The notes under the pieces were generated by a model. That model worked only from the letters and a program-made list of their open reading frames with translations, was not told the origin of the DNA and ran no database searches. Below are positions 52,940 through 62,205 of a stretch of DNA of 64,000 bases, piece by piece (the stretch's first letter is position 1; each line of letters opens with the position of its first letter). Both the position numbers and the translations under genes were made by a program. The stretch is from an uncultured Caldilineaceae bacterium (lineage in GTDB: Bacteria; Chloroflexota; Anaerolineae; Caldilineales; Caldilineaceae). Location of the stretch: the NCBI GenBank assembly GCA_951812725.1, contig OX638330.1, positions 2,914,001 through 2,978,000 of the forward strand. The letters are read 5' to 3'.

Positions 52940-54016
52940 CTATGACTCCGGCATCGCGGGCGGCGCGATCAGGAAACTGAGAAGCCAGCAGGTCACTGCC
53001 GGAATGACGATGGTGCTGGTCCACATGTGGACTGACCATGATGTCCCTGCGGTTGGCAGAAGGACGGCGTAGTAGCCGCCGTACAGGAGAAATGGGACAC
53101 TTGGGGCGAGCCAGCGCAGCGCGTTCGGGTTTGTGCTCGGTTGTGCTCTCCAGGCCAGATAGTCCAGAGCCAGGGCGGAGACGGCCATGCCCAGCGCCGT
53201 CCAGATCATCAATGGCCGCTCGTAGTCCACAATCGCGGCACCCAGAATCGCCAGACCGAGAACGGCGGAGACGGCACCGAAGGGCAGTCGCCAGCGGCGC
53301 AACCCCAACAGGATAGGGCCGGTAAGCGCGGCGGCGGTGAGTGTGGCTCCGAACATGCCGGCCACCTTGCCTACATCATCGTTGAAGTAGCTCTTCCCCG
53401 TCCCGTTGGCAGCGAGCTGTACCGTTACTGGGAACGAGAACATCATGAAGAAGGTGAGGGCGGCCAGCAGTATGCCAAGGGAAGCAATCGCCGGCGCCAG
53501 CTCGCGCCAACTGTTGTTTTCGTCTTGTCTGCGCCATGCCGCGCGCAGGGGGCCAGTAACGATGAGGCCGATGCCGAGTCCCAGCAGGATGTGGGTCGGG
53601 CTGAAGAGGGCCTCGATGCCTCTTTCGACACCGAAGATGACGTGCCAAACCATGTCGCCAACGCCGCCGGCGGCGAAGACGAAGAGGCCGACGCCGGTAA
53701 GGCGATAGCCAGCGGGAATGGCAAGGGCAAGTGGGTAACCTCGCGTCCGGTTAATTGCCGCTGCACCGACAAATGCGATGGCGGCAAGCAGAAAACCGCT
53801 GTAGAAGAAGGCGTGCCAGGGGGTGAAAAAGGACTGATCCACCCTCCCATGGTTGTGTGCCCAGCCGTCGAGATAGAGCCCGCCGACAAAAATCGCACAT
53901 AGCAGGTTGAACAGCCAGTCAAAACGCAGTCCGGAAACCGGTTTCGCCTGATGCTTCCCTACTTGCGGCTCGGTCGCTGCATTGGCAACAGTTCCCGACA
54001 GGATTGAGTCATTCAT
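52940..54016 (-). CDS. multi-pass membrane protein of unknown function
   Basis: This 358-aa protein has a hydrophilic N-terminus of about 30 residues and roughly nine hydrophobic segments. Distinctive stretches are [62 protein letters not shown] and [15 protein letters not shown]. Conserved His, Trp and Asp in the membrane ([32 protein letters not shown]) suggest metal or proton handling. I know no family function. The start at 54016 was chosen over 54025 because the upstream GGA is better placed. It precedes nnrE by 2 bp. Confidence 0.68.
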   Translation of the reverse strand: MNDSILSGTVANAATEPQVGKHQAKPVSGLRFDWLFNLLCAIFVGGLYLDGWAHNHGRVDQSFFTPWHAFFYSGFLLAAIAFVGAAAINRTRGYPLALAIPAGYRLTGVGLFVFAAGGVGDMVWHVIFGVERGIEALFSPTHILLGLGIGLIVTGPLRAAWRRQDENNSWRELAPAIASLGILLAALTFFMMFSFPVTVQLAANGTGKSYFNDDVGKVAGMFGATLTAAALTGPILLGLRRWRLPFGAVSAVLGLAILGAAIVDYERPLMIWTALGMAVSALALDYLAWRAQPSTNPNALRWLAPSVPFLLYGGYYAVLLPTAGTSWSVHMWTSTIVIPAVTCWLLSFLIAPPAMPES

Positions 54017-54118
54017 AATTGTCATTCCGATATTCAATACGGTTGGATCTACTATCAGTTTCAGTGTAACCGAACTACAGAGACGATCAAAGCTTGCCCC
54101 TGTTATCTTGAATTTTGG

Positions 54119-54425
54119 GTAGCTACTAAGCCACATACCTTGGCAGTCTGGAACGGCCCTTTATCCCGGCAGCCATTCTGGCTGACTGGCTGCGTGTGCG
54201 GATGGCGGCCGCGACGGTGGTTGAGACGCACAGGTAGAACGGGGACGACCGGTCGGTGAGGCGTGGTTTTGGAGGGGGGCGTTGCGGGGGCGCAGCCCCT
54301 GCACAAGGGAGGGCCGAAGGCCCGACCGCCATGATGCAGATGGAGGGGAGGGTGCAACGAGGAAGGAGTATACATGAAGGGTGGATCCGTTGAAGGCTGC
54401 GAATCAGCTGCGGCTGGGTCGTTGC
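54119..54425. repeat. MITE-like element, copy 4 (degenerate)
   Basis: This copy starts GTAGCTACTAAGCCACA and ends TGCGGCTGGGTCGTTGC. The ends still pair imperfectly. The core at 54270-54330 has a single substitution and lacks the last base. No target duplication is visible, so it is the oldest copy by appearance. The 307-bp length is near that of copy 1. Confidence 0.68.
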
Positions 54426-54576
54426 GTCACTGGTTAGCTTCACGGTGGGCCGCCGGCTTGCTGGGACGCTAAGGAATCTTCTTCTCTGCCGTAACAGATT
54501 CGACCCGGAAAAGTCGGCCCAGCCATGCGCGTTTGGAGCCGTTTGGGTGAGGCGCGACTGGTGCTGGGAGGGCTTT

Positions 54577-54606
54577 TTGACGGATCGAACACGGCGGTGA
54601 TATTCT
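54577..54606 (+). promoter_or_regulatory. promoter of the nadC-nadA operon
   Basis: TTGACG (54577-54582) and TATTCT (54601-54606) are 18 bp apart, placing the start near 54613 and about 58 nt before nadC. The rest of the 245-bp gap after MITE copy 4 shows nothing else recognised. Confidence 0.5.
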
Positions 54607-54670
54607 ACACGGCGAAGTCCCTTTCGGGAGACAGAAGCGGCAATTTTTGCCACTCGCAGAGGCTGCGCGC

Positions 54671-55600
54671 ATGGACGAATTCCTGGAACGAGCCAGGCCG
54701 ATTGTTCTGATGGCACTGGAGGAGGATATAGGCGGCGGCGACGTAACGACTCTTGCGACGATTCCCGCGGAAACGCAGGCCCGAGGACGGTTTTTTGCGA
54801 AGTCTTCAGGGATCATTGCAGGGTTGGACATAGTTGGACTAACTTACGATTTAGTTGAGAAAGAACTTCAGACACCTGATCGGGATAGACCTTCTGCTAA
54901 GGATGGCGCAAGTGGAGCGAGGCCATCCGAAACGGAAGGAGTGTGCGGTCATATCCCGTTATGCAGGTGCGTAGAAGAAGGGACATGGGTGGAGGCGGGA
55001 ACGGTAGTTGCCCATGCTGTGGGGCCTGCGCAGGTTCTGTTGACGGCTGAGAGGGTAGCACTGAATTTCGTGCAGCGGATGTCGGGCATCGCCACTTTGA
55101 CCCGGCGCTTTGTTGAGGCGGCGCAGGGCACTGGAGCCGTCATTTTGGACACGCGCAAGACGGCGCCGGGGCTGCGCCTGTTTGACAAGAGGGCGGTGGC
55201 GCTAGGTGGTGGGAGTAATCACCGCTTTGGGCTGTTCGACATGGCGCTCGTCAAGGACAATCACATTGCGGCGGCGGGGGGCATTTCGGCGGCTGTGCAA
55301 GGGATACGCGACGAATACCCAGGGGTGGAAATTGAAGTTGAGGTCGCGGATTTGACACAGTTGGAAGAGGCGCTCTCGCTCGGCGTAGACCGCATTTTGC
55401 TTGACAACATGACGCCGGAACAGATCAGTGAGTCGGTTAAGGTTACCGCAGGCCGGGCTTCTCTTGAAGCCTCCGGCGGCGTAAATCTGGAAAATGTCGC
55501 GGCTATTGCTGCGAGCGGCGTAGATTTTATTTCGGTTGGCGCGCTGACCCACTCGGTTTCGGCGTTGGATATCAGTTTCGATTTGGAGATGGGTGGGTAG
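54671..55600 (+). CDS. nadC: quinolinate phosphoribosyltransferase (NadC)
   Basis: This 309-aa enzyme converts quinolinate and PRPP to nicotinate mononucleotide in NAD synthesis. It has EEDIGGGDVTTLATIP, ALNFVQRMSGIATLTRRFVEAA, ILDTRKTAPGLRLFDKRAVALGGG, HRFGLFDMALVKDNHI, and the C-terminal EVEVADLTQLEEAL, LDNMTPEQI and SGGVNLENV. About 30 residues near 67-97 (Ser/Asp/Gly/Pro-rich, with two extra Cys nearby) are absent from most family members. The start at 54671 was taken over an upstream frame from 54647. nadA follows after 60 bp. Confidence 0.95.
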   Translation: MDEFLERARPIVLMALEEDIGGGDVTTLATIPAETQARGRFFAKSSGIIAGLDIVGLTYDLVEKELQTPDRDRPSAKDGASGARPSETEGVCGHIPLCRCVEEGTWVEAGTVVAHAVGPAQVLLTAERVALNFVQRMSGIATLTRRFVEAAQGTGAVILDTRKTAPGLRLFDKRAVALGGGSNHRFGLFDMALVKDNHIAAAGGISAAVQGIRDEYPGVEIEVEVADLTQLEEALSLGVDRILLDNMTPEQISESVKVTAGRASLEASGGVNLENVAAIAASGVDFISVGALTHSVSALDISFDLEMGG

Positions 55601-55660
55601 TGGTCCGATTTGGAGGACAGTTGCCATCTGCAGGACTTAGTTCTGAAGCACGAGGATGAA

Positions 55661-56827
55661 ATGATGACAGAATCAACTCTGACGACACCTTTGGCAGAAG
55701 TCACGGATGCCAAGCTGATGTATGAAGCACTTGCGCGCAAGCTTCGCAATGTGGTTCTGGATGTGGAATTGCGCATCAAGGCGGAACTGGCCGCGCAGAT
55801 TAACAGCCTGAAGAAGGAGCGCAATGCGGTTATTCTCGGTCACAATTACATGGAGGCGGCTCTTTTCCATTCGATCCCGGACTTTGTCGGCGACTCGCTC
55901 TATCTCAGCCGGATGGCGGCGCAGACCGATAGGGACGTGATCGTCTTCTGCGGTGTGGAGTTCATGGCGGAGACGGCCAAGATTCTCAGTCCGGACAAGA
56001 CCGTTCTGCTTCCTGCTGAGAAGGCTGGTTGCTCATTGGCCGCCAGCATCACTGCCGAGGATGTACGCGGCCTGAAGGAGCAGTTCCCTGGGGTGCCGGT
56101 GGTTACGTACGTGAATACCTATGCCGATGTGAAGGCGGAGACGGATATATGCTGCACGAGCGGAAACGCGGTGGCGGTGGTCAACTCCCTGGACTCAGAC
56201 CAGGTTATTTTTCTGCCCGACGAATTCCTGGCAAAGAACGTCGCCGAGGAGACGGGCAAACAGATAATCATTCCGTCGGCAGTCGGAGCCGGGTCGGGGC
56301 GGGCGCACGCGGGCAAGTCTGCGAATGTCTCAGTGGATCTGCGGGCATCGGGCCAACTCGACGTGGAGACTGGTCTTCCGGTCATCCCACTGCAGACTGA
56401 GGCGTTCGACCTGATCGGTTGGCATGGCCGATGCGAGGTACACGACAAGTTCACCGTCGACGACATCCGGCGTGTGCGCGCGGAGTTCCCGGATGTTGCA
56501 GTTCTGTCGCACCCGGAGTGCAGTCCGGAAGTGGTTGCGGAATCAGACTTCACGGGAAGCACGTCAGCGATGATTCGTCATGTCGAACAGTCTGACGCGC
56601 CCCGCTATCTGCTATTGACAGAATGCTCCATGGGGGACAATATCATCGGCGCCAACCCCGACAAGGAGATGCTGCGCCTTTGTTCTGTGCGCTGCCCCCA
56701 CATGGGCCAGATTACGATGGAAGATACTTTGGCGGCGCTGGAGAAGATGCAGTACGAGATAAAGGTTCCTGAAGAGATCCTGGTCAAGGCGGCGCGATCG
56801 GTGCAGCGGATGGTCGAGATTGGATAG
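55661..56827 (+). CDS. nadA: quinolinate synthase (NadA)
   Basis: This 388-aa 4Fe-4S enzyme condenses iminoaspartate with dihydroxyacetone phosphate to quinolinate. It has AVILGHNYM, FCGVEFMAETAKILSPDKTVLLPAEKAGCSL (first cluster Cys), VVTYVNTYADVKAETDICCTSGNA, SHPECSPEV (second Cys) and RCPHMGQITMEDTLAAL (third Cys). GAGGAT precedes the ATG at 55661. No aspartate oxidase (nadB) is adjacent, so iminoaspartate must come from another locus. Confidence 0.96.
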   Translation: MMTESTLTTPLAEVTDAKLMYEALARKLRNVVLDVELRIKAELAAQINSLKKERNAVILGHNYMEAALFHSIPDFVGDSLYLSRMAAQTDRDVIVFCGVEFMAETAKILSPDKTVLLPAEKAGCSLAASITAEDVRGLKEQFPGVPVVTYVNTYADVKAETDICCTSGNAVAVVNSLDSDQVIFLPDEFLAKNVAEETGKQIIIPSAVGAGSGRAHAGKSANVSVDLRASGQLDVETGLPVIPLQTEAFDLIGWHGRCEVHDKFTVDDIRRVRAEFPDVAVLSHPECSPEVVAESDFTGSTSAMIRHVEQSDAPRYLLLTECSMGDNIIGANPDKEMLRLCSVRCPHMGQITMEDTLAALEKMQYEIKVPEEILVKAARSVQRMVEIG

Positions 56828-57147
56828 CTTTGAGGGGATTCCTTCTGGAGACTCCAAGAGGCGGCATTCCGGATCTGGCCATCTAGTTCTGGGCCGCGAC
56901 GTATATGACCGGTGTGCACCATACAGTTAGAGCCAGTCCAGGATGACCTGGTGCGTGGGGCCGTCATGATCATCGGCCACTGGGTCGCAGGGGCGACCAG
57001 CGCGCTGGAGTTGGCAGCCGCCGGAGTGCCAGCAACAATCGGCAGAGCGCTGGATGTAACCTCCGTCAGTAGTCAGAGACAACCTCCTCGAAAGTTGCCG
57101 CTATTGACCTCATGCAAAGGATCCAAGACACCGGCCAATTACGCAGT
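56828..57147. other. intergenic region between convergent nadA and cobA
   Basis: No gene, terminator with a T-tract or repeat was found in these 320 bp. Short frames here have no domain and no start signal. Confidence 0.45.
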
Positions 57148-57939
57148 TCACGGTCCAGGCTGATCAAGGGATAGGAAACCGCTGCCACCGTCTTCAGGCA
57201 TGAACCAACCGAGCTGGTCTTGGAGATTGACAACGTCGCCGAACACGAGCACGGCGGGGGCATGAATTTCAGCTAACGCCATAGCCTGCGGCAGGCCAGC
57301 CACGGTTGAGCTTGCAACCTTTTGATGGATAGTGGCGGCGCTTGCAATGGCGGCGGCGGGAGAGTGTGGATCGCGCCCGTGCTCGGTCAGAGCCTCGCAA
57401 ATCCTAGCGGCAGAACGAACGCCCATCAAGACTATCAAGGTAGGGGTCCCTGCCAGTAGTGCCCAGTCGACATTGGACCCTTCTTTGGCTGGATCTTCAT
57501 AGCCGGCAACAACGGTAAATGCGCTCGCCAGACCGCGGTGTGTGACCGGAATGCCGGCGTAGGCGGGCGCGGCGACGGCCGCGCTGACGCCGGGGACAAT
57601 TTCAAAGGCCAGCCCCTCTGAGGCAAGGGCCAGACACTCCTCGCCGCCGCGGCCGAAGACGAAGCTGTCGCCCCCTTTCAAGCGAACGACTTGAAGTCCG
57701 TTTCTAACGCGGTCTACCAGGAGCGCGTTTATGTCAGACTGCGGCATGGTTCGGGGCCGGTGGCCCTGTTTGCCGACGAAAATGCGCTCTGCTTGCGGGC
57801 GGATCTCTTGCAGAAGCTCCTGGGCGACAAGACGGTCGTAGATCACGACGTTGGCGGTTCGCAGCAGCGCCAGACCCCTAACTGTGATAAGGTCGGCTCG
57901 CCCTGGCCCCGCGCCCACCAGATATGCTTTCCCAGTCAT
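57148..57939 (-). CDS. cobA: uroporphyrinogen-III C-methyltransferase (SUMT)
   Basis: This 263-aa enzyme methylates uroporphyrinogen III twice, making precorrin-2 for siroheme or cobalamin. It has the family start AYLVGAGPGRADLITVRGLALL, then VIYDRLV, RIFVGKQGH, VVRLKGGDSFVFGRGGEE, VPGVSAAVAAPAYAGIPVTHRGLASAFTVVAGY and TLIVLMG. It follows the precorrin-2 dehydrogenase-like gene on the same strand after 67 bp. Confidence 0.95.
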   Translation of the reverse strand: MTGKAYLVGAGPGRADLITVRGLALLRTANVVIYDRLVAQELLQEIRPQAERIFVGKQGHRPRTMPQSDINALLVDRVRNGLQVVRLKGGDSFVFGRGGEECLALASEGLAFEIVPGVSAAVAAPAYAGIPVTHRGLASAFTVVAGYEDPAKEGSNVDWALLAGTPTLIVLMGVRSAARICEALTEHGRDPHSPAAAIASAATIHQKVASSTVAGLPQAMALAEIHAPAVLVFGDVVNLQDQLGWFMPEDGGSGFLSLDQPGP

Positions 57940-58006
57940 GGATTCCGGCCCTTGAGTGAAGGAGGGCAGCCCCTTGGGCAGTCGCGCCGTTCACGCGAAT
58001 TTGACA

Positions 58007-58462
58007 TTATTCTTCCGTCTCCAGCAGTGCGGCGATACGATCGCGGGCGGCGGTGGCGCGGCGGGGGCGGCCTGAATTCGTGCTCACGGAGACGATGAGA
58101 TCGTCCCGGCGCATGACCGCGGGCGAATGAAAGTTTCCTTCGGTTGGCGCGTCGGCTACGTTTACCAGAAGTCCCTGTTTGTGGGCGGCCGCTGCGATTT
58201 CATGGTTAACGGCGCGGACGTTTGTTGCAGCGAAGACGAGTCCGGCGTCGGCCAGATCGCCGTCCTGGTATGGCCTTTGCGTCCACTCGAGCTCGCCGCC
58301 TTCGGCCCAAGCTGTCAGTTGTTCGGTTGCGGATGGGCTGATCAGGCGCACTTGCACGTCGGCTGCGAGCAGGCTTCGCACTTTGCGCTCGCCGACGATG
58401 CCGCCGCCGAAGACGACGGCGATACGGCGGCCGAGGTTTGTCAAGGTCAGAGGATATCGCAT
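58007..58462 (-). CDS. precorrin-2 dehydrogenase (siroheme synthase N-terminal domain)
   Basis: This 151-aa protein contains only the NAD-binding part of CysG/Met8: YPLTLTNLGRRIAVVFGGGIVGERKVRSLLAADVQVRLISP and GLVFAATNVRAVNHEIAAAA, then VNVADAPTEGNFHSPAVMRRDDLIVSVSTNSGRP. It would oxidise precorrin-2 to sirohydrochlorin, and some members also insert iron. It is short compared with the usual 200 residues and lacks the C-terminal dimerisation part. Order on this strand is folKP, this gene, cobA. Confidence 0.85.
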   Translation of the reverse strand: MRYPLTLTNLGRRIAVVFGGGIVGERKVRSLLAADVQVRLISPSATEQLTAWAEGGELEWTQRPYQDGDLADAGLVFAATNVRAVNHEIAAAAHKQGLLVNVADAPTEGNFHSPAVMRRDDLIVSVSTNSGRPRRATAARDRIAALLETEE

Positions 58463-58496
58463 TGCTTTGCAACTCCTGAGCTTACTTGGATGGAGG

Positions 58497-59873
58497 TCAA
58501 TCGCTTTCTGTGAACCCGCTCAAAATCGCGTTGACGACCCGGATAGCCTGGACGTTTTCGCGCACGTCGTGGACGCGCACGATTTGCGCACCGCGTTCCA
58601 CTGCCATCGTGTTGGCGGCAATCGTGGCTGACAGGCGGTCATTTACTGCGGCGCCGCCGCCCATTTTGCCCAGAAAGCCTTTGCGCGAGCTGCCGAATAA
58701 TAGTGGATAGCCAAGGGCCTGCAGTTCATTGAGGCGGGCGATGAGAGCGGCGTGCTGTGCGGGCGTCTTGCCGAAACCGATGCCCGGATCGATGATCCGA
58801 TGCCAGCGTGGAACGCGGTCGCGTCGGGCTATTTCCAGCGCTGCGGATAGATCCCGGCTCACCTCCGCCACCACGTCGTGGGGCGCCTTGCCTGGCATAG
58901 ACGGGGGGCTGCTATGCTCACCGTCAACCGGCCGGACGGTAAGCAGCGGCGCGCGGTTATGCATGAGAACCAAGGGGACCCGACCGCGGGCCGCCAGGGC
59001 AGCCATCGAGTTGCCGTCCTGCTTGGCCGCGCGCAAACCCGATACATCATTCAGCCAGGTGGCGCCGGCGTCGAGGGCGGCCTCAGCGACTTCGACGCGG
59101 AAGGTATCGATGGACAGTGGGACGTCGACAACGTCGCGCAACGCGTTGAAGACCGGCACGACACGCATGATCTCCTCGTCGACAGAAAGATTGGTATGCC
59201 CGGGTCGAGTGGAATAGCCGCCTATATCAAGAATATCGGCACCAGCGGCAATGAACTCCTGCGCCAGCGTCAGTGCGGCCGCAACCGGGTCCTGCGCAGC
59301 TTCAAGCCCGTCACCGGAAAAGGAATCGGGCGTGATATTGAGTATGCCCATAACACGGGCACCGCGGCCCCAGTGCCACATCCTCTTACCGATCGGCATC
59401 ACCCGCGGCGGGGTCCGCTTGTTCAGTTTTTTCCAGAGATCCTGTACGCTCAGGTCCAAGCGAGGATGATGCAGGCCGCCGTCCAGATCCAAGAGGGGAG
59501 CCAGCACGAAGTCACGTTCCGGGACACCCACGTGGGGAACCGTTAGATCAGGTGTGTCGATGATGGCGTCGTCATAGAAGAGTATGTCAAGATCGATGAC
59601 GCGCGGACCATAGCGGATCGATTTCGTCCTGCCGAGAGAGTCTTCCGTCTGTTTGACTGCCCGCAGAAGTTCAGAAGGGGTAAGTTGTGTGGAGACTTTG
59701 CAGACGGCGTTCAGGAAGAGGGGCTGATCTGTCACCAGCATCGGGTCTGTTTCGTAGAGATGGGATGTTTCCAGTACGGTAGAATAAGAAGACAATGCAT
59801 TCAAGGCTGTATGCAGATAGGCGACGCGGTCGCCGATGTTGCTGCCTAGCGCAATGTAAGCGGTGTGATTCAT
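58497..59873 (-). CDS. folKP: bifunctional HPPK-DHPS (FolK-FolP fusion)
   Basis: This 458-aa fusion combines two consecutive folate steps. Residues about 1-165 form HPPK (IALGSNIGDRVAYLHTAL, FLNAVCKVST, and GPRVIDLDILFYDD with the Mg-binding Asp pair). Residues about 180-458 form dihydropteroate synthase (VMGILNITPDSFSGDG, DIGGYSTRPG, PLSIDTFR, NDVSGL, DPGIGFGKT, LFGSSRKGFLG, VRVHDVRENVQAI). AAGGGGAAT precedes the ATG at 59873. Separate genes are the common bacterial arrangement; fused HPPK-DHPS is best known from plants and some protists. Confidence 0.95.
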   Translation of the reverse strand: MNHTAYIALGSNIGDRVAYLHTALNALSSYSTVLETSHLYETDPMLVTDQPLFLNAVCKVSTQLTPSELLRAVKQTEDSLGRTKSIRYGPRVIDLDILFYDDAIIDTPDLTVPHVGVPERDFVLAPLLDLDGGLHHPRLDLSVQDLWKKLNKRTPPRVMPIGKRMWHWGRGARVMGILNITPDSFSGDGLEAAQDPVAAALTLAQEFIAAGADILDIGGYSTRPGHTNLSVDEEIMRVVPVFNALRDVVDVPLSIDTFRVEVAEAALDAGATWLNDVSGLRAAKQDGNSMAALAARGRVPLVLMHNRAPLLTVRPVDGEHSSPPSMPGKAPHDVVAEVSRDLSAALEIARRDRVPRWHRIIDPGIGFGKTPAQHAALIARLNELQALGYPLLFGSSRKGFLGKMGGGAAVNDRLSATIAANTMAVERGAQIVRVHDVRENVQAIRVVNAILSGFTESD

Positions 59874-60255
59874 GAGATTCCCCTTGGGCCAGGAGGCAAA
59901 AGGAACGAAACCTTCCGAGTGAGGGCAGTCTTGGTTAGCGCCAGCCCGAAATCGACTCAAAGGGCTGCAAAAGCGCTAAGCACAGTCCAGCCGGGCCAAA
60001 ACAGACGTTGCCCACCTTTAGCCAATACCGATTGGCCTACAAGCGATTATATACGCTTTGCAACTCGACCGCAGCTTTTTTTCAGAGTGGATGCTTTTTG
60101 TCCCAGTTTCAGTTATAATCGAAAGGGGCAACTGCGTTATCTTGTGGGACCAAGAAATATGTCTGCGCAGGGATACGAGATCGCCCAGCGCAGTCCTCTC
60201 CGCCCAGCGCAGCGCGACCATTCAAAGCCAACGGGTATTGCGAAGGAATTGCGAC
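59874..60255. other. divergent regulatory region between folKP and the PhyH gene
   Basis: The region contains a perfect TATAAT at 60114-60119 on the plus strand without a convincing -35, and a 12-bp direct repeat CGCCCAGCGCAG at 60182-60193 and 60201-60212 (19-bp period). No gene is supported. A longer frame for PhyH runs through it but lacks a start signal. Confidence 0.4.
60182..60212. repeat. 12-bp direct repeat upstream of the PhyH gene
   Basis: CGCCCAGCGCAG occurs twice with a 19-bp period, ending 43 bp before the PhyH start. It could be a regulator binding site; only the repeat is certain. Confidence 0.45.
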
Positions 60256-61059
60256 ATGGACGAGCTGAATGTCGACTATCCTCTGACAGACGAACAGATC
60301 GGCGCCTATCGTCGCGACGGCTTCGCAAAACTGCCGAATGTTCTTTCGCAGGAGGTGCTTGCCGACTACGGTTCTGAATTCACACGGATGGTCTATGCGT
60401 TAAACCGCCAGACACTAGCGCTGGCTGAGCGGAACACCTATGGCAAAGCGTTCCTGCAAGTTCCGAACTTGTGGGAGCACAGCGAAAAGGTGAAGAAGTT
60501 TGTGCTGTGCCGGCGCCTGGGGAAGATTGCGGCCGAGTTGATGGGCGTTAATGGTGTACGCATGTATCACGATCAAGCACTATACAAGGAGCCGGGCGGC
60601 GGTTTCACGCCGTGGCACGTGGACCAGTTCTACTGGCCATTGGCGAACGACAACACAGTCACCGCGTGGATTCCTTTGCAGGATGTCCCGGTGGAGATGG
60701 GACCGCTTTCGTTTTGCATCGGCAGCCATAAGCTGCTGCAGAACCGGGGCCTTTCTATCAGCGATGAAAGTGAACAGAAGATTGGCCGCACTTTGAATGA
60801 CTATCCGAAATGTGTGTCTCCATTTGCGTTGGGGGAGGTCAGTTTTCATTCCGGATGGACATTCCATCGGGCGGGGCCCAACCGGAGCGATCAGATGAGA
60901 GCGGTGATGACGATCATCTATATGGAAGACGGGATGAAGGTTGCGCCGCCAAAGAGCGAAAATCAGCAGAGAGACTGGGATCGCTGGCTGCCGGGCGCGC
61001 AAGTAGGCGAACCAATCGACACGCCGCTGAACCCTGTCATCTACTCTGCTCTCGAATAA
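60256..61059 (+). CDS. phytanoyl-CoA dioxygenase (PhyH) family protein
   Basis: This 267-aa Fe(II)/2-oxoglutarate-type oxygenase shows the HxD pair in TPWHVDQFYWPL. SFHSGWTFHRAGPNRSDQMR supplies the distal His and the Arg that binds 2-oxoglutarate. Substrates in the family range from phytanoyl-CoA to natural-product scaffolds, so none is assigned. The start at 60256 has AAGGAAT 7 nt upstream; the frame extends to 60058 without support. An alcohol dehydrogenase gene follows after 120 bp on the same strand. Confidence 0.88.
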   Translation: MDELNVDYPLTDEQIGAYRRDGFAKLPNVLSQEVLADYGSEFTRMVYALNRQTLALAERNTYGKAFLQVPNLWEHSEKVKKFVLCRRLGKIAAELMGVNGVRMYHDQALYKEPGGGFTPWHVDQFYWPLANDNTVTAWIPLQDVPVEMGPLSFCIGSHKLLQNRGLSISDESEQKIGRTLNDYPKCVSPFALGEVSFHSGWTFHRAGPNRSDQMRAVMTIIYMEDGMKVAPPKSENQQRDWDRWLPGAQVGEPIDTPLNPVIYSALE

Positions 61060-61179
61060 CAGCGCTTCCGTGCACGCAGGTCTGGGCGCGGATAAAGCGT
61101 ATTCCTGACCGGTTCAACTCAGATTTGGCAAGTCTCAGGTTGCAGGGCGATGCGACCTATTACACAGGAGCAAATCTGG

Positions 61180-62205
61180 ATGAAAGGTGTAGCTAAATTA
61201 CGTCCGGGCGTTGGCCAAGTGGGCCTGCTCGAGGCGCCCGAACCAAGTGCCATTCCGGGGCATCTTATAGTTGAGGTGACGGCGGCCGGGCTGTGCGGCA
61301 CTGATGTCCATATATACCATGACGAGTATCCTTGCCGGCCGCCTGTTATTATGGGGCACGAGGTCGCAGGGAAAGTTGTGGACGCGGCAAGTGATGTTAC
61401 GCGCTGTGCCACCGGCGATTCAGTCACTTGTGAACCCAATTTCAGCCTCTGCGGTTTCTGCCCGTATTGCCGGGCAGGAATGCCGTATCACTGCTCCCAG
61501 CGGTCGTCGATAGGCAGCGGCGTAAATGGAGCCTTTGCCCGCTACGTGCTTGTGCCTGAACGTTCGGTCCACCTGTTGCCCGAAGGCGTTGACGAGTGGG
61601 CGGGCTCGCTGACGGAGCCGCTGGCCTGCTGTGTCCATGCGCTGGAGAATTCCAAGGTCGAGCCTAGTGACGTGGCAGTAATAACCGGCCCAGGAGCGAT
61701 TGGCCTGATGATGCTGCAGGTGGTAAAGGCCGCAGGGGCGCAGGCGCTGGCAGTTGGTACAGATACAGATGAGGCGCGCCTGGACCTGGCGAGGCAACTA
61801 GGCGCGGACGAGGTCCTGGTTGTGGGCAGGGATGATCTTCAGAATTCAGTCGCGGAGCGCACGGACGGCCAGGGCGCGGATATTGCCTTTGAGTGTTCCG
61901 GTGCAGGGCCGGGGGCACAGACGGCTTTGGATTTGGTGCGGCACAGAGGACGCTATGTACAGGTTGGCCTTTTCGGTAAGCCGGTGCTCTGGGATCTTGA
62001 GCAGGTCTGCATCAAGGAGTTACAGGTACAGGGGACATTCGCCACAGTCGCCAGTTCCTGGCGAAAGACTCTGTCGCTTCTGCAGTCTGGCCAGCTCCAG
62101 ACGGCTCCGTTGATCAGCCACCGACTCCCGCTTGAGGAATGGCAAGAGGCGTTCGATCTGTTTGAACGCCGCGAAGGAGTGAAGATCGTTTTCTCACCGT
62201 CGTAA
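61180..62205 (+). CDS. zinc-dependent medium-chain alcohol dehydrogenase
   Basis: This 341-aa MDR enzyme resembles threonine and polyol dehydrogenases. The catalytic zinc site lies in GLCGTDVHIY and MGHEVAGKVV. The structural zinc Cys cluster is CGFCPYCRAGMPYHC, LTEPLACCVHAL carries a conserved Glu, and the NAD-binding motif is ITGPGAIGLMMLQVVKAAGA. AGGAG lies 9 nt before the ATG at 61180. It may oxidise a sugar alcohol or amino alcohol; the substrate is unknown. Confidence 0.92.
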   Translation: MKGVAKLRPGVGQVGLLEAPEPSAIPGHLIVEVTAAGLCGTDVHIYHDEYPCRPPVIMGHEVAGKVVDAASDVTRCATGDSVTCEPNFSLCGFCPYCRAGMPYHCSQRSSIGSGVNGAFARYVLVPERSVHLLPEGVDEWAGSLTEPLACCVHALENSKVEPSDVAVITGPGAIGLMMLQVVKAAGAQALAVGTDTDEARLDLARQLGADEVLVVGRDDLQNSVAERTDGQGADIAFECSGAGPGAQTALDLVRHRGRYVQVGLFGKPVLWDLEQVCIKELQVQGTFATVASSWRKTLSLLQSGQLQTAPLISHRLPLEEWQEAFDLFERREGVKIVFSPS

